NCBI GenBank assembly: GCA_030180135.1 | Contig: CM058234.1 | Location: forward strand, 8,429,543-8,493,542 | Direction: 5' to 3' | DNA: 64,000 nucleotides | From: Orychophragmus violaceus | Taxonomy: Eukaryota; Streptophyta; Magnoliopsida; Brassicales; Brassicaceae | Shown: positions 1 through 13,492 of the stretch, in pieces | Layout of the letters: the number at the start of each line of letters is the position of its first letter | How positions within the stretch are numbered: the stretch's first letter is position 1 | The notes under the pieces: model-generated | What the model was told of the DNA's origin: nothing | The model's input: the letters and a program-made list of their open reading frames with translations, nothing else | The model's database searches: none | Position numbers and translations under genes: made by a program

Positions 1-2963
<2,963 letters not shown>

Positions 2964-2968
2964 TGCGT

Positions 2969-4540
2969 TGATAACAAGAATTTTAACTTCTTGAGGTCAA
3001 TTCCTCTTACTTATCGTGTAGTAAGAGGTATCGAACCGTTTTGGGAGTGGATAAAGACCAAATGGAATGCACCAATCCTTTAAAGCCAAGCTAATTCAAT
3101 TCAAGTTGTAATTCTAGATATCCTAATTGCAATCAAACAAGTAAACAAATTAAGAGGAACCAAATTCAATGAGCAAGCAAGAGAACAAATAAGACAATTC
3201 AAAGATATGATTAAAGATCAAGCTCTTGGGCATAGGAAATTGATCTAAGTAACTAAGCATTGAACCAAGATGTCAAACACAACATTTAGAATGCTAATCC
3301 TTTAGCTTAGGAACACTAATTCAAGTTAATACACTCTCATGTCATTAACCCTATGCTAAACAAGCATTAATCATCAATTCCCATTGGCTAATCACAAGCA
3401 AGCATGCATTAATCACAAGTCCTCTAGCCACTAAACACCTTAAACATCAATTCCCATTGGCTAAGAATGTAAAGCTCTCATTAAATCAAAGCTAGCATTT
3501 CATCGAACACCTTGTGTGCAATAAAAACCCAAAGTTCTAGATCAAGGTTAGCTAAGCCTAATCTAGCATTAAGAACATTTAATGAGAAAGGATCAATCAA
3601 ATTTAAGTCCTAGACATCAAGATCCAACCCTTAATCACTCAAATCTTCCTAACCCAAAAGCTCAAAAGGAGACTACTCACTAATCATGCTAAGTTCAACA
3701 AAATCCATGAGAATAGTGTTAAACATGATGATTAGCAAAAGATTAAAAGAAAGAGAAAGGAGATCAACACAAAACAAGACTTAGATTTAAGAAAAGATTC
3801 AATCCTCTCTTACAAAGTGTTTAGAACAAAAATAAAGCTTAAGAGATCCCAAAAATTAGGTTTTTAGGCTTAAATAGTGAATAGTGACGAACCGGGTCAA
3901 CCCGGAACAAACCGGGTGTTGACCCGGTTCAATTGGGTCGAATGGCTTGCTTGCGGTTTGGAGTCTGACCGCGAGGGTAACCGCAAGCTATCTCGGGTTG
4001 ATTTTAGCCATCCGTCGCGGTTCATCTCCGACCGTGGTCCTAACCGCGAGCTTTGGCGGACGAGTTGTGGGAGGCTCTCGCGGTTCACCTCCGTCCGCGA
4101 CCCTAACCGCGAGACCTCACGCATGGAACTGGGTTGTCGCTCGCGGTTCGTCTTCGACCGCGTCTCTCGTCTCGTCGGGGGGGGGGGGGGGGGGGCTTTG
4201 CGTCATGGACCGGGGGGGGCAAAGGCTTTAGGAGATGTTGGCTCATGGTCGGTCAGCACACCATTGTTGACTGAGCTCATCTTCCTCGTTGACCTTTTTA
4301 TCTCATCGCCTCAGCTTTGTTTCGTTATTATACAAAACTCAACTGAACCTCGTAGGAAATTCCAATGCACCTGAAAATATCAAGACACACTCCAAAAAAA
4401 ACTAAAATATATGAACTCTAATTCTAAAAACTATAATTCCTAAATGCATGATCTTATAACTAAATACAAGAAAATGAATATAATAAACAAGAAACAAAGT
4501 GAATTATAAAGCTTAAAACCTATAAATTATGTACATATCA
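2969..4540 (-). repeat. 3' LTR of the gypsy-type element
   Basis: About 1572 bp, TG...CA, near-identical to 9491-11039. It contains a GC-rich core (about 3890-4220) with repeated CCGCGAG/CTCGCGG words and a run of 19 G (4177-4195); the rest is AT-rich. Compared with its partner it has six extra G and about 17 extra bp near 4225. Open frames across the GC-rich core on both strands reflect composition and are probably not genes. Confidence 0.93.
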
Positions 4541-4556
4541 ATTCCCCCAAACTTAA
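4541..4556 (-). other. Polypurine tract of the gypsy-type element
   Basis: Directly inside the 3' LTR, the minus strand reads AAGTTTGGGGGAAT, a purine-rich tract in the place where plus-strand DNA synthesis is primed in LTR elements. Confidence 0.75.
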
Positions 4557-6381
4557 ACCTTGCTTGTCCACAAGCAAGCATAAGACAACCAAAGAAGTTG
4601 GGAGAAAGGTTTGAAGGTGGGAACTCAAAACCACAAGACTCACAACAAGATACAAGATCTTTCAAAGAAGTTACAAGTTGCTCTAATCACATTGACTATC
4701 CATGTACTTCCACATTACCGTTCCCTCAATCCCTACTCCAACTCCCGAGATCCTATAGAACACAAGCAATCATCAACTCAATTCCTTACATTCATTTAGA
4801 AGTTAAGTGCGATCTCACAAAGGGGCAATCAATCAATCCCAATTGGCAAGGTTCAAGGAAGGCTATTTGAGGTGGCTAAGTAGAGTTTCTTTTGGGGTGG
4901 TTAACTCTCGAGAATAGGAGCAATTGGCATTACACAAAATCTATCTAAGAAAGGGAACAATTCATGCATACAAAGTTCTTTTCTCATTGTTCTACCCAAT
5001 CCTAGAAGATTTCTCTCTAAACATCCCCATAATGAAAGATAACACTCACCAAACCCCCAAACCATTTACCATAACACTCACCCACTTAGCCCTTTTTCTT
5101 TCTTTTCTTTGTCACTAGGAAACACTTAATTGGTCTTTCTCTTTTTCAAACTTGAGCAAACTCTTTCATAACTAACCCCTCTTAACACTTGATTTCTCTT
5201 TCTTTTCATTTTGCTTCAATCTAGGGGCCTTACTTCTTTTTCTTTCTTTTTGCACAATGCTCTCTTCTTACTTGATTTCCTAGTGACTTCCTTTTTCTTT
5301 AGAACCTTATTCAACTCTTTTCATTGATCCTTTCCATTCCCAAAACAACTCTCATCTCTCCCCCAAACTTGTTTCCCATCCTAGTGCTAGACTCTTATGG
5401 CAAATAGAGCTAGCTAAAATGAGAAAAGACCATTTGTCGTTCCCGATACTCTCAAGTTTTTGCACATGCCAAAAGCTATCAAGAATAGGCCTCACTCATA
5501 AATCAATTTAGGCTTCAAGGAAAGGTTTAGGATCTTTGGGTAAGGGAAGCCATGATCATAAGATCAATGGATGCCCGAGTTAATCAAGAGAGTGGTAAAA
5601 GGGATAGCATAACTCGGGCAAGGATCATGGGATTGCATTTCAAGCCCCTAAGCAAGATATTTCAAAGTCAAATTAAGTCCAATATCACAGAATTGAGCTA
5701 AGTTCATGCGAGCTTCACAAGGATAGGGAATTTCGGAATCTCAAAGTCAAGCAATGGGTTTTCCTTTGTTTTGAAAATCAATTAAAGCAACGAGCAACTT
5801 AATTGGTGAGCCTCTACAAGGCAAAATCATCATTGTCCCCAATGCATGAATCCTAAACTACTAACTAGACTCGGTCCTACATGCTTCTTTTTGAAAATTT
5901 TTGAAATTTTTCGATTTTTTTTTTTTTTTTTTTTTGGTTTTTCTATGCCATAAATGAAATGCATGAGACTCAAGATACAAAACGAAAAATAAGATCAAAA
6001 CAAACGCGATTAGCAACTGGTCTCGCCCCCAAACTTACTTCACACCGTCTCGGTGTGAAAGAAGAAAGGAAGAAAGACCGGGAAAAACAAACAAACTCAA
6101 GAAGAGAGAAAAAGCAAAATATTTACAAGGCTAGAGTGTGTTACTTGGAGCTTTAAGTGGAGTGGAATGGGATGAGAGCTCAATCCTTTGTTGATTTCGC
6201 CATGACCTAGGCTCATTCCGATTGATCCCCAACTTCACCTACTGACCAAAACCTGATAAAACTTAAAGAAAGAACATCAAAAATAACAAGCAAAAGATCT
6301 TATGTACAAGGATAAACATGGGAATGTCTCCCAAGTGCGCTTTTGTTTAGAGTCGTTAAGCTCGACTGTTCAAACCGGTTT
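4557..6381. other. Non-coding internal region of the gypsy-type element
   Basis: About 1.8 kb between the coding part and the polypurine tract, where pol would lie in a complete element. I see no reverse transcriptase, RNase H or integrase motif on either strand, only short frames, pyrimidine-rich stretches (about 5080-5300) and a T run (about 5918-5935). It may be unrelated spacer or heavily decayed sequence. Confidence 0.6.
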
Positions 6382-6705
6382 TTAGGCGGTTGGAGAGCGT
6401 GGACTGCTCTCGAGAGTGATGGCTAAGACCTGCGAAGTCAGCTCACTGAGATTGACTGAGTCACCTTGAAACCTTGGACTGATTGAAGCTTTAGCACTTG
6501 CAAATGGCCTAGACTTTCCCTTGGTCTTGACCTTGTACTCAATGTAGTTACCCTTCAAACCCAATGGATGCAAGCTGATACAGTTGAGAGATGATGGAGT
6601 TTCAAAAGGCATTAGAGCTTCCATCTTGTCCTTATGTCCTTTTTCAGCTCTCTTAACTCCATCCAATCCATTGGTTAGAGCATTTCCATTATGCCCATCA
6701 AACAA
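6382..6705 (-). CDS. Small ORF downstream of gag-protease (107 codons), unrecognised
   Basis: This frame starts 12 bp after the gag-protease stop on the same strand. I recognise no domain. It might be the remnant of a region that once continued into pol, or a chance frame. The position next to gag-pro is the only support. Confidence 0.3.
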   Translation of the reverse strand: MFDGHNGNALTNGLDGVKRAEKGHKDKMEALMPFETPSSLNCISLHPLGLKGNYIEYKVKTKGKSRPFASAKASISPRFQGDSVNLSELTSQVLAITLESSPRSPTA

Positions 6706-6717
6706 AGATTGTAGACT

Positions 6718-9375
6718 CTAACAATCCATGATTTCTTTTTCAAACTCTTGAGCCTTTGGGTGATTGTTGAGAACCTTATCCTTTTCAGTCATTTCAACCT
6801 TTGGAGCCCTCCTTTTCAACATATCCACAACCTTCTCTTTTGGTGTTTTCTCCTCATTGGTGTTCAGCTTCATTGAAGAGATGGAGCCAACATACTCAAT
6901 CCTTTGGGTCATAAGAGGAGTTCCACCAGCTCTACCCACCTCCTCCATTTGAGCACGGCCCATGTGCTCACTCAATGATCCATAAGGAGTGGGTTTATGC
7001 CAAATTTGCTTCCCTACATTTGCAAAGAGCCTTGTTTCCTCTAACACATCATCCTCATTTGGAGATAGGATGACACCACAAGTATGGAGAGTTGTGCTCC
7101 TCAAAGGATAGTAAACCTTGTTGTCAACATTATTCAGCACAACACGTTTCTTCTTGAAATCCATAGAAGCTCCAGTGGTATGGAGGAAAGATGTACCAAG
7201 TAGGAGAGGTAGTTGGGTGCTCTTCTTCATCTTCATGACAATGAAGTCAGTTGGGATTGTGCACTCACCAATCTTCAGTGGATAGTCCTTGATCATTCCT
7301 ATTGGAGTTTTTGAGTAAGAGTCTCCAAATGTAATAGAAGATGGGTATCTTTCCATGCTCTTGATCCCAAGACTTTCCACCATATCAAGAGATATCACGC
7401 TCACAGTAGAGCCGGAATCACACAATGCATCCGTAATCTTTAAGTCTCCCAAAGTACAGCTGATGGTAAATTTACCCGGATTGCCAAGCTTTGGGAGTAC
7501 TTTTGGTGTTGTTTGGACAGTAGGCACAATATCTTCAGCAAAAGTATCAGTGGCACTCATCACCTTAGCTGGTGCAACATAGGAAGGCTTAACCACAGTG
7601 GCCTTCATCTCCTTGAGAGGGACATGTGCAGCCGGAGGGAGTTCATAACCATAGAGAAGTGCTTCTATCTCATCAACCTCTCTCTCATAGTCTGATTTCT
7701 CATGATCAACAGTAGAGAAGATAGCATTGCAATACTCTTTCGGGTTCTTCTCTGGGTTTCCGGGTAAAGTACCTTGAGTTCGGGATGTAGAGGCATTCTT
7801 GTATTCCATGTTTGTGACCCTTGAAGTCAAGTTCTGCAACTCACTCTTCAGATCTCTAACTTCCATAGCTCCTGAGGCTTGTCCCTGAAGTAGTTGCTGC
7901 ATCATACCCTTTAACTCACTGTCCAAACCTGAGGAAGAAGAGGCTTGTGGCTGTTGTTGGTTAAATCCGGGTGGAGGGTATTGTGGCTTGGGGACAAAGG
8001 GTTGTTGACTTTGGAACTGTGGTTTGTTAGCAAACCCTTGCTGGTTAGTATAAGGGACAAAAGGCTTTTGTGGCTGAGGTTGTGTGAAGCTTTGTTGCCC
8101 TTGTTGTTGACCTTGAGCTTGTGGTTGAGCTTGAGGATAAACCTGATCCTGTGGGTTGGCAACATTGGGGTTTCTGTAAGAGAAGTTGGGGTGATTCCTG
8201 TAGTTTGGATTGAAACCCCTATTGAAACCTCCTTGACCAGCAATGAAATTGATCTCTTCTTGGGTCATATCTCCTTCAACACTGAATAGGACTGGTGGGG
8301 AGTCATCATAGTTCTCCACAAAGCTGATTTGCTTTTGGTTGGATGAGATCATCTTGTCTATCTTGTCATTTAGAGACTTTATTTCCTTCTCATACTTCTC
8401 ATCCATGGAAGATGATCCTCTAGTAGTCCTCTCATAGTCCTCATTATAGTTCCCATCACTTGTAGCCAAGTTCTCAATCAATTCCATAGCCTCATCAACT
8501 CCCTTGCCTAGGAAGTGTCCATTACTACAAGAGTCAAGCATTGCCCTCATCCTAGGAAGCACTCCTCGGTAGAGGTTACTGAGTAGTGTCTCCTTGGTGA
8601 ATCCATGGTGGGGGCATTGAGTGGTGAGCTTAGTAAACCTGTCCCAAGCTTCAGCGAAGGTCTCATTGTTTCTTTGCACAAACCCGGATAGCTCATTGCG
8701 AAAGCGGGCAGTTCTTGTAGGTGAGAAGAATTTCTTCAAGAAAGCCTTCTTGAGATCTGCCCATGTAGTGATAGACCCTGGAGGAATAGTGCTCTCCCAA
8801 TCTTTGGCTCTATCTGCCAAGGAGAATACGAAGAGGCGCATCTTGAGACCTTCATCTGTCACTCCATTGAGTCTTGTAGTATCACAGATTTTGTCGAATG
8901 TGTCTAAGTGCTTCAATGGATCTTCTGAGGCAAGTCCATGGAATTGGTTGTTCTGCACCATATTCATTACCATGGCCCTGATCTCGAAGTTGTTATTGTT
9001 CACAGGTGGTGGAATGATACCCCGCCGAATAGCGTTGGTGTCGGGTGTATCACCATCACCAATGGCTCGGGCTGGTCTCTCACGATGAACCGGGATCCTG
9101 TTTCCATGTCCATCTCTAGCATCCGCATCCTGGTGATGCTGCTCATGATGGCCCTGTTGGCCTTGATCCTGATGATCTTGCTGATGCAGATCCATAGCTG
9201 GCTGCTCTAGAGGCTCAAGCTGAGGCTGATCTACTGTTTCCTGCTCCAACCCAAGTCTCTCCAAATGCACAGCTCGTTCTAGTGCTCTTCTCTCTCGTGC
9301 TAACTGTCTTTCAAGTGCTTTGATGTCTGAAACCCGCGCAACTAAGTCTGTAGGTCCTCTGCTCCGCAAGTTCAT
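6718..9375 (-). CDS. Gag-protease polyprotein of gypsy-type element
   Basis: The protein is about 885 residues from the ATG at 9375. The open frame continues upstream to about 9471 but without an ATG, and a CAG|GTGT context just before the ATG could be a splice acceptor. Order: an N-terminal Arg/Glu-rich stretch; a retrotransposon gag domain with motifs such as AKDWESTIPPGSITTW and NETFAEAWDRF; a long Gln/Pro-rich linker (QPQAQGQQQGQQ); and a retropepsin-like protease with catalytic motif CDSGSTVSVI. No zinc knuckle is evident. It ends at a TAG with no reverse transcriptase behind it. Gag would form the virus-like particle and the protease would mature it. The frame is intact over 2.6 kb, which suggests recent selection or youth. 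Confidence 0.85.
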   Translation of the reverse strand: MNLRSRGPTDLVARVSDIKALERQLARERRALERAVHLERLGLEQETVDQPQLEPLEQPAMDLHQQDHQDQGQQGHHEQHHQDADARDGHGNRIPVHRERPARAIGDGDTPDTNAIRRGIIPPPVNNNNFEIRAMVMNMVQNNQFHGLASEDPLKHLDTFDKICDTTRLNGVTDEGLKMRLFVFSLADRAKDWESTIPPGSITTWADLKKAFLKKFFSPTRTARFRNELSGFVQRNNETFAEAWDRFTKLTTQCPHHGFTKETLLSNLYRGVLPRMRAMLDSCSNGHFLGKGVDEAMELIENLATSDGNYNEDYERTTRGSSSMDEKYEKEIKSLNDKIDKMISSNQKQISFVENYDDSPPVLFSVEGDMTQEEINFIAGQGGFNRGFNPNYRNHPNFSYRNPNVANPQDQVYPQAQPQAQGQQQGQQSFTQPQPQKPFVPYTNQQGFANKPQFQSQQPFVPKPQYPPPGFNQQQPQASSSSGLDSELKGMMQQLLQGQASGAMEVRDLKSELQNLTSRVTNMEYKNASTSRTQGTLPGNPEKNPKEYCNAIFSTVDHEKSDYEREVDEIEALLYGYELPPAAHVPLKEMKATVVKPSYVAPAKVMSATDTFAEDIVPTVQTTPKVLPKLGNPGKFTISCTLGDLKITDALCDSGSTVSVISLDMVESLGIKSMERYPSSITFGDSYSKTPIGMIKDYPLKIGECTIPTDFIVMKMKKSTQLPLLLGTSFLHTTGASMDFKKKRVVLNNVDNKVYYPLRSTTLHTCGVILSPNEDDVLEETRLFANVGKQIWHKPTPYGSLSEHMGRAQMEEVGRAGGTPLMTQRIEYVGSISSMKLNTNEEKTPKEKVVDMLKRRAPKVEMTEKDKVLNNHPKAQEFEKEIMDC

Positions 9376-9473
9376 ACACCTGACATCAAAGAGAGAAGAA
9401 GAAATAAGATTAGTAACCAAAACTTGATCTAAATAGGAAAGGAAATCGAATTGATCTATCCAATATCCCAAAA

Positions 9474-9487
9474 TGGCAACGGCGCCA
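9474..9487 (-). other. Primer-binding site of the gypsy-type element
   Basis: Minus strand TGGCGCCGTTGCCA, three bases inside the 5' LTR. This core is the primer-binding site typical of Athila/Tat-type plant gypsy elements, usually attributed to tRNA-Asp (from memory). It fixes the element's orientation as minus. Confidence 0.8.
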
Positions 9488-9490
9488 AAT

Positions 9491-11039
9491 TGATAACAAG
9501 AATTTTAACTCCTTGAGGTCAATTCCTCTTACTTATCGTGTAGTAAGAGGTATCGAACCGTTTTGGGAGTGGATAAAGACCAAATGGAATGCACCAATCC
9601 TTTAAAGCCAAGCTAATTCAATTCAAGTTGTAATTCTAGATATCCTAATTGCAATCAAACAAGTAAACAAATTAAGAGGAACCAAATTCAATGAGCAAGC
9701 AAGAGAACAAATAAGACAATTCAAAGATATGATTAAAGATCAAGCTCTTGGGCATAGGAAATTGATCTAAGTAACTAAGCATTGAACCAAGATGTCAAAC
9801 ACAACATTTAGAATGCTAATCCTTTAGCTTAGGAACACTAATTCAAGTTAATACACTCTCATGTCATTAACCCTATGCTAAACAAGCATTAATCATCAAT
9901 TCCCATTGGCTAATCACAAGCAAGCATGCATTAATCACAAGTCCTCTAGCCACTAAACACCTTAAACATCAATTCCCATTGGCTAAGAATGTAAAGCTCT
10001 CATTAAATCAAAGCTAGCATTTCATCGAACACCTTGTGTGCAATAAAAACCCAAAGTTCTAGATCAAGGTTAGCTAAGCCTAATCTAGCATTAAGAACAT
10101 TTAATGAGAAAGGATCAATCAAATTTAAGTCCTAGACATCAAGATCCAACCCTTAATCACTCAAATCTTCCTAACCCAAAAGCTCAAAAGGAGACTACTC
10201 ACTAATCATGCTAAGTTCAACAAAATCCATGAGAATAGTGTTAAACATGATGATTAGCAAAAGATTAAAAGAAAGAGAAAGGAGATCAACACAAAACAAG
10301 ACTTAGATTTAAGAAAAGATTCAATCCTCTCTTACAAAGTGTTTAGAACAAAAATAAAGCTTAAGAGATCCCAAAAATTAGGTTTTTAGGCTTAAATAGT
10401 GAATAGTGACGAACCGGGTCAACCCGGAACAAACCGGGTGTTGACCCGGTTCAATTGGGTCGAATGGCTTGCTTGCGGTTTGGAGTCTGACCGCGAGGGT
10501 AACCGCAAGCTATCTCGGGTTGATTTTAGCCATCCGTCGCGGTTCATCTCCGACCGTGGTCCTAACCGCGAGCTTTGGCGGACGAGTTGTGGGAGGCTCT
10601 GGCGGTTCACCTCCGTCCGCGACCCTAACCGCGAGACCTCACGCATGGAACTGGGTTGTCGCTCGCGGTTCGTCTTCGACCGCGTCTCTCGTCTCGTCGG
10701 GGGGGGGGGGGCTTTGCGTCATGGACCGGGGGGGGCAAATCTCATGGTCGGTCAGCACACCATTGTTGACTGAGCTCATCTTCCTCGTTGACCTTTTTAT
10801 CTCATCGCCTCAGCTTTGTTTCGTTATTATACAAAACTCAACTGAACCTCGTAGGAAATTCCAATGCACCTGAAAATATCAAGACACACTCCAAAAAAAA
10901 CTAAAATATATGAACTCTAATTCTAAAAACTATAATTCCTAAATGCATGATCTTATAACTAAATACAAGAAAATGAATATAATAAACAAGAAACAAAGTG
11001 AATTATAAAGCTTAAAACCTATAAATTATGTACATATCA
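9491..11039 (-). repeat. 5' LTR of the gypsy-type element
   Basis: About 1549 bp, partner of 2969-4540. It carries a run of 13 G (10699-10711) where the other LTR has 19, and lacks about 17 bp present there. It should contain the element promoter, reading leftwards. Confidence 0.93.
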
Positions 11040-12338
11040 TGCGTTACCTTATTTCCTTGAACCGCAGTTGGAACGCTCCCACTACCAATTTGAAGTGTAA
11101 TGGATGATTTTTTTTTTTTGGGTCTAATATGTAATGGGTGATTAATTCTTTTCTTTTTCTTTTATTTTAAATTCTCTTTTTCAAAATATGATAAATCTTA
11201 AAGATAATTAGTTTTTTACCATGGAAAATAAAATAACAGTTTTAAAATAATACTTATAAATTTATATAATATTTTGGATTAACATGAGTTTTTGGTTTTC
11301 GATTCTGGTTTGGTTATCTACGGATATTTTGATAAGATTGAAAATTTAATTCCAGTCAATGATTTAGTATGGTTCGGTTTGATCGAACCGATCGGTAATT
11401 TAGATTTTTTAATATACCGGTTTTAAATCATATATACTGAATTATAAAAAGAAAATAGAAAGTAATTGAATCGAACCGAATTATTTTTAATTAATTTAAC
11501 TTACACAAAACTAACTGAATTAACCAAATTTATCCGAAAGAAACAAAATTATTCGAAATAAATTTTAAAAACTGAAATTTTATTTTATTATAGCAAGATC
11601 TTAAGTAGCCAAAATAATCAAAACTCGAACCGAATTGAACCAAATCTATTTAAGTTTTCAATAAAGTATTTTTAACATTTTTCAAAAATTTACTTTAATA
11701 TGTATCCCGCACCATTTTTGTCATTTTTACCATTCAAACGTTTATTTTGTACCGCATATAGCTTTTTGTCACCATTCAAACATTTTTACATACCGCTTAT
11801 TTCGCTGTAACCGCACTTGTTCCGCATAGTGTGTTACTTCCGTACAAACCACACTTAAACCGTTCCGCACCGCCTGATCCGCTTATTCCGCACCGCCTGA
11901 TCCGCTGTCACCATTCGGAATTAGTTGGACTCACAAGAAACCGTCCAGTCTTTGTTAAAACGTGTCATCCATTCACTCTCTTAACTTACAGGTTTCACAC
12001 TATAGTTTATACTTTATACTATTATACCAAAAAGAACACGATTAATTACTATTTTTCTTTAACATTGCTTGGTTACTATTTTGTAAATATCCTTATATAT
12101 ATTGAAAGTTAATTACTATTGCACAAGCCATTTATTGATTTATCACAACTCTAAAATTGCGCTTTCCGATTCCTCCACGCAGTCATACAGATACAACCTC
12201 TACAAAGGGCATTTTTAATATAAAATTAACCATTAACAACGAAAATTATATATTCTAGAAAGGTTATGGAAATTATAAATATGACTAATTAAGTGTGTTT
12301 TTTCCCCCAAGGAATAGTAGAAATAGCGGGCCATGGAT

Positions 12339-12344
12339 CACGTG
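12339..12344. promoter_or_regulatory. G-box CACGTG, about 300 bp upstream of the PEL-like ATG
   Basis: A perfect CACGTG palindrome. G-boxes are bound by bHLH factors such as the PIFs and by bZIP factors such as HY5. With the second copy at 12448 it suggests light regulation of the downstream gene, which is inference. Confidence 0.55.
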
Positions 12345-12447
12345 GATAACGCGTGGGATGGAAATGAAAAAAACGAAGGGCGAAGAGAGGAAGAGTGATT
12401 CTACAAATCTCCTCTAATCCTTTCTCAGCCAATTAAGATCAATCTCC

Positions 12448-12453
12448 CACGTG
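12448..12453. promoter_or_regulatory. Second G-box CACGTG, about 190 bp upstream of the PEL-like ATG
   Basis: A second perfect CACGTG 109 bp from the first, in a tcccACGTGaa-type context. A possible TATA box (ctatatat) follows at about 12533. Confidence 0.55.
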
Positions 12454-12637
12454 AAGCTTCTGGCCCATGCATGCACATCATCTTTCAACTATTCAATCTT
12501 TTGTCTTCTTCTTTTTTTAGGGATGATCTTCTTCTATATATGACTGTCTTTATCTCCACAAGTGGCTTTTGGAGAAGGCTCTCTTTTGAGTTGTACTAGC
12601 TAGTGTTAATTAACTCTAGGGTTTCTTGCTATTACCA

Positions 12638-12847
12638 ATGGCTGATTCTTCTTCTGCTGCTTACATTCACATGGTAATATGTTTATATGATTCACATGGT
12701 AATATGTTTATATTTATATACATGTGTTTATGTATGTATAGGTGCAGCACATGATAGAGAAATGTTTGATCTTTCAAATGAGCAAAGAAGAGTGTGTGGA
12801 AGCTCTCTCTAAGCATGGAAACATCACTCCTGTCATCACCTCTACTG

Positions 12848-12941
<94 letters not shown>

Positions 12942-13492
12942 AAATCTTCTCATAATTATTAGACACAGATACACCATATCTACATATATACTCTCTAAGC
13001 GGATAATATGTGTATGTATATTATATGGACATATATATGCCACATATCCACACATACAATTATACCATCATGTAGAATTTGATCTTGCAATATGTACGTA
13101 CAACATATGATCTTTCGTGATCGATCGATCTTTGGATGTTTTCATAGTATAAGTGCTCATGCATAATATATCGATTAGTATTATTCTTCCTTTTAACATA
13201 GAAGCTACACTTTAATACAAAATAAAAATAATTAGATCGTAATCGTAACCTATGTATATATATACACATATTAATCTTAAAATTGTGCAATAATTAATCT
13301 TAAATAATTTTCCCCATTATGCTTTTAAAAAAAAAAAAATATACAGTTTGGAAGGAGCTGGAGAAAGAGAACAAGGAATTCTTTAAGGCGTATGAGGAGA
13401 AGCAAAACAAACAAGAGCGAATGTCGGAGGAAGAGACAAACCAGATGATACAGAAGATAATCTCGGATTCATCTAAAGAATCCGACGACTGA
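12638..13492 (+). CDS. PEL: Small plant-specific protein, PEL/RPGE family (95 aa)
   Basis: Three exons give 95 residues: 12638-12673, 12742-12847 and 13347-13492, each with GT..AG junctions and joining in frame. The protein begins MADSSSAAYIHMVQHMIEKC, continues with the conserved block ECVEALSKHGNI..VITSTVWKELEKEN, and ends in an acidic Ser-rich tail. This matches the plant DUF1589-like (A_thal_3526) family and the Arabidopsis protein At3g55240, whose overexpression was described as causing pseudo-etiolation in light; relatives repress photosynthesis genes (family knowledge). No signal peptide or membrane segment is seen. Oddities: the first donor site is duplicated by a 25-bp tandem repeat, and intron 2 opens with a 90-bp CT tract. 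Two G-boxes lie upstream. Confidence 0.88.
12851..12940. repeat. (CT)45 microsatellite at the start of PEL-like intron 2
   Basis: An uninterrupted CT run begins three bases after the GT donor dinucleotide (12848-12849). It lies at the 5' end of the intron, not near the acceptor, so it is not an ordinary polypyrimidine tract. Confidence 0.95.

Larger units (their letters stand above)
2969..11039 (-). mobile_element. Ty3/gypsy-type LTR element with gag-protease only (TR-GAG-like)
   Basis: Two long direct repeats (2969-4540 and 9491-11039) begin TG and end CA, and the whole is flanked by a perfect 5-bp duplication TGCGT (2964-2968 and 11040-11044). On the minus strand the order is LTR, primer-binding site, gag-protease ORF, a long non-coding stretch, purine tract, LTR. 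No reverse transcriptase, RNase H or integrase is visible, so the element is non-autonomous. Gag style and primer site resemble the Athila/Tat branch of plant gypsy elements (family knowledge). The LTRs differ mainly by two indels, with only about two substitutions noticed by eye, so the insertion is young. Confidence 0.92.
11045..12637. other. Intergenic DNA upstream of the PEL-like gene
   Basis: AT-rich, no gene seen. At about 11690-11930 there is a CCGC-rich patch with near-repeats (TTCCGCACCGCCTGATCCGC occurs almost twice, and caccattcaaa words recur), possibly an old MITE. From about 12300 it becomes the presumed promoter of the downstream gene. Confidence 0.5.

Noticed and set aside
3877..4374. 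Paired long frames in the GC-rich LTR core (also 10399-10873)
   Set aside because: Present on both strands and tied to composition; they lie in LTRs and include a G-run of variable length that would shift the frame.
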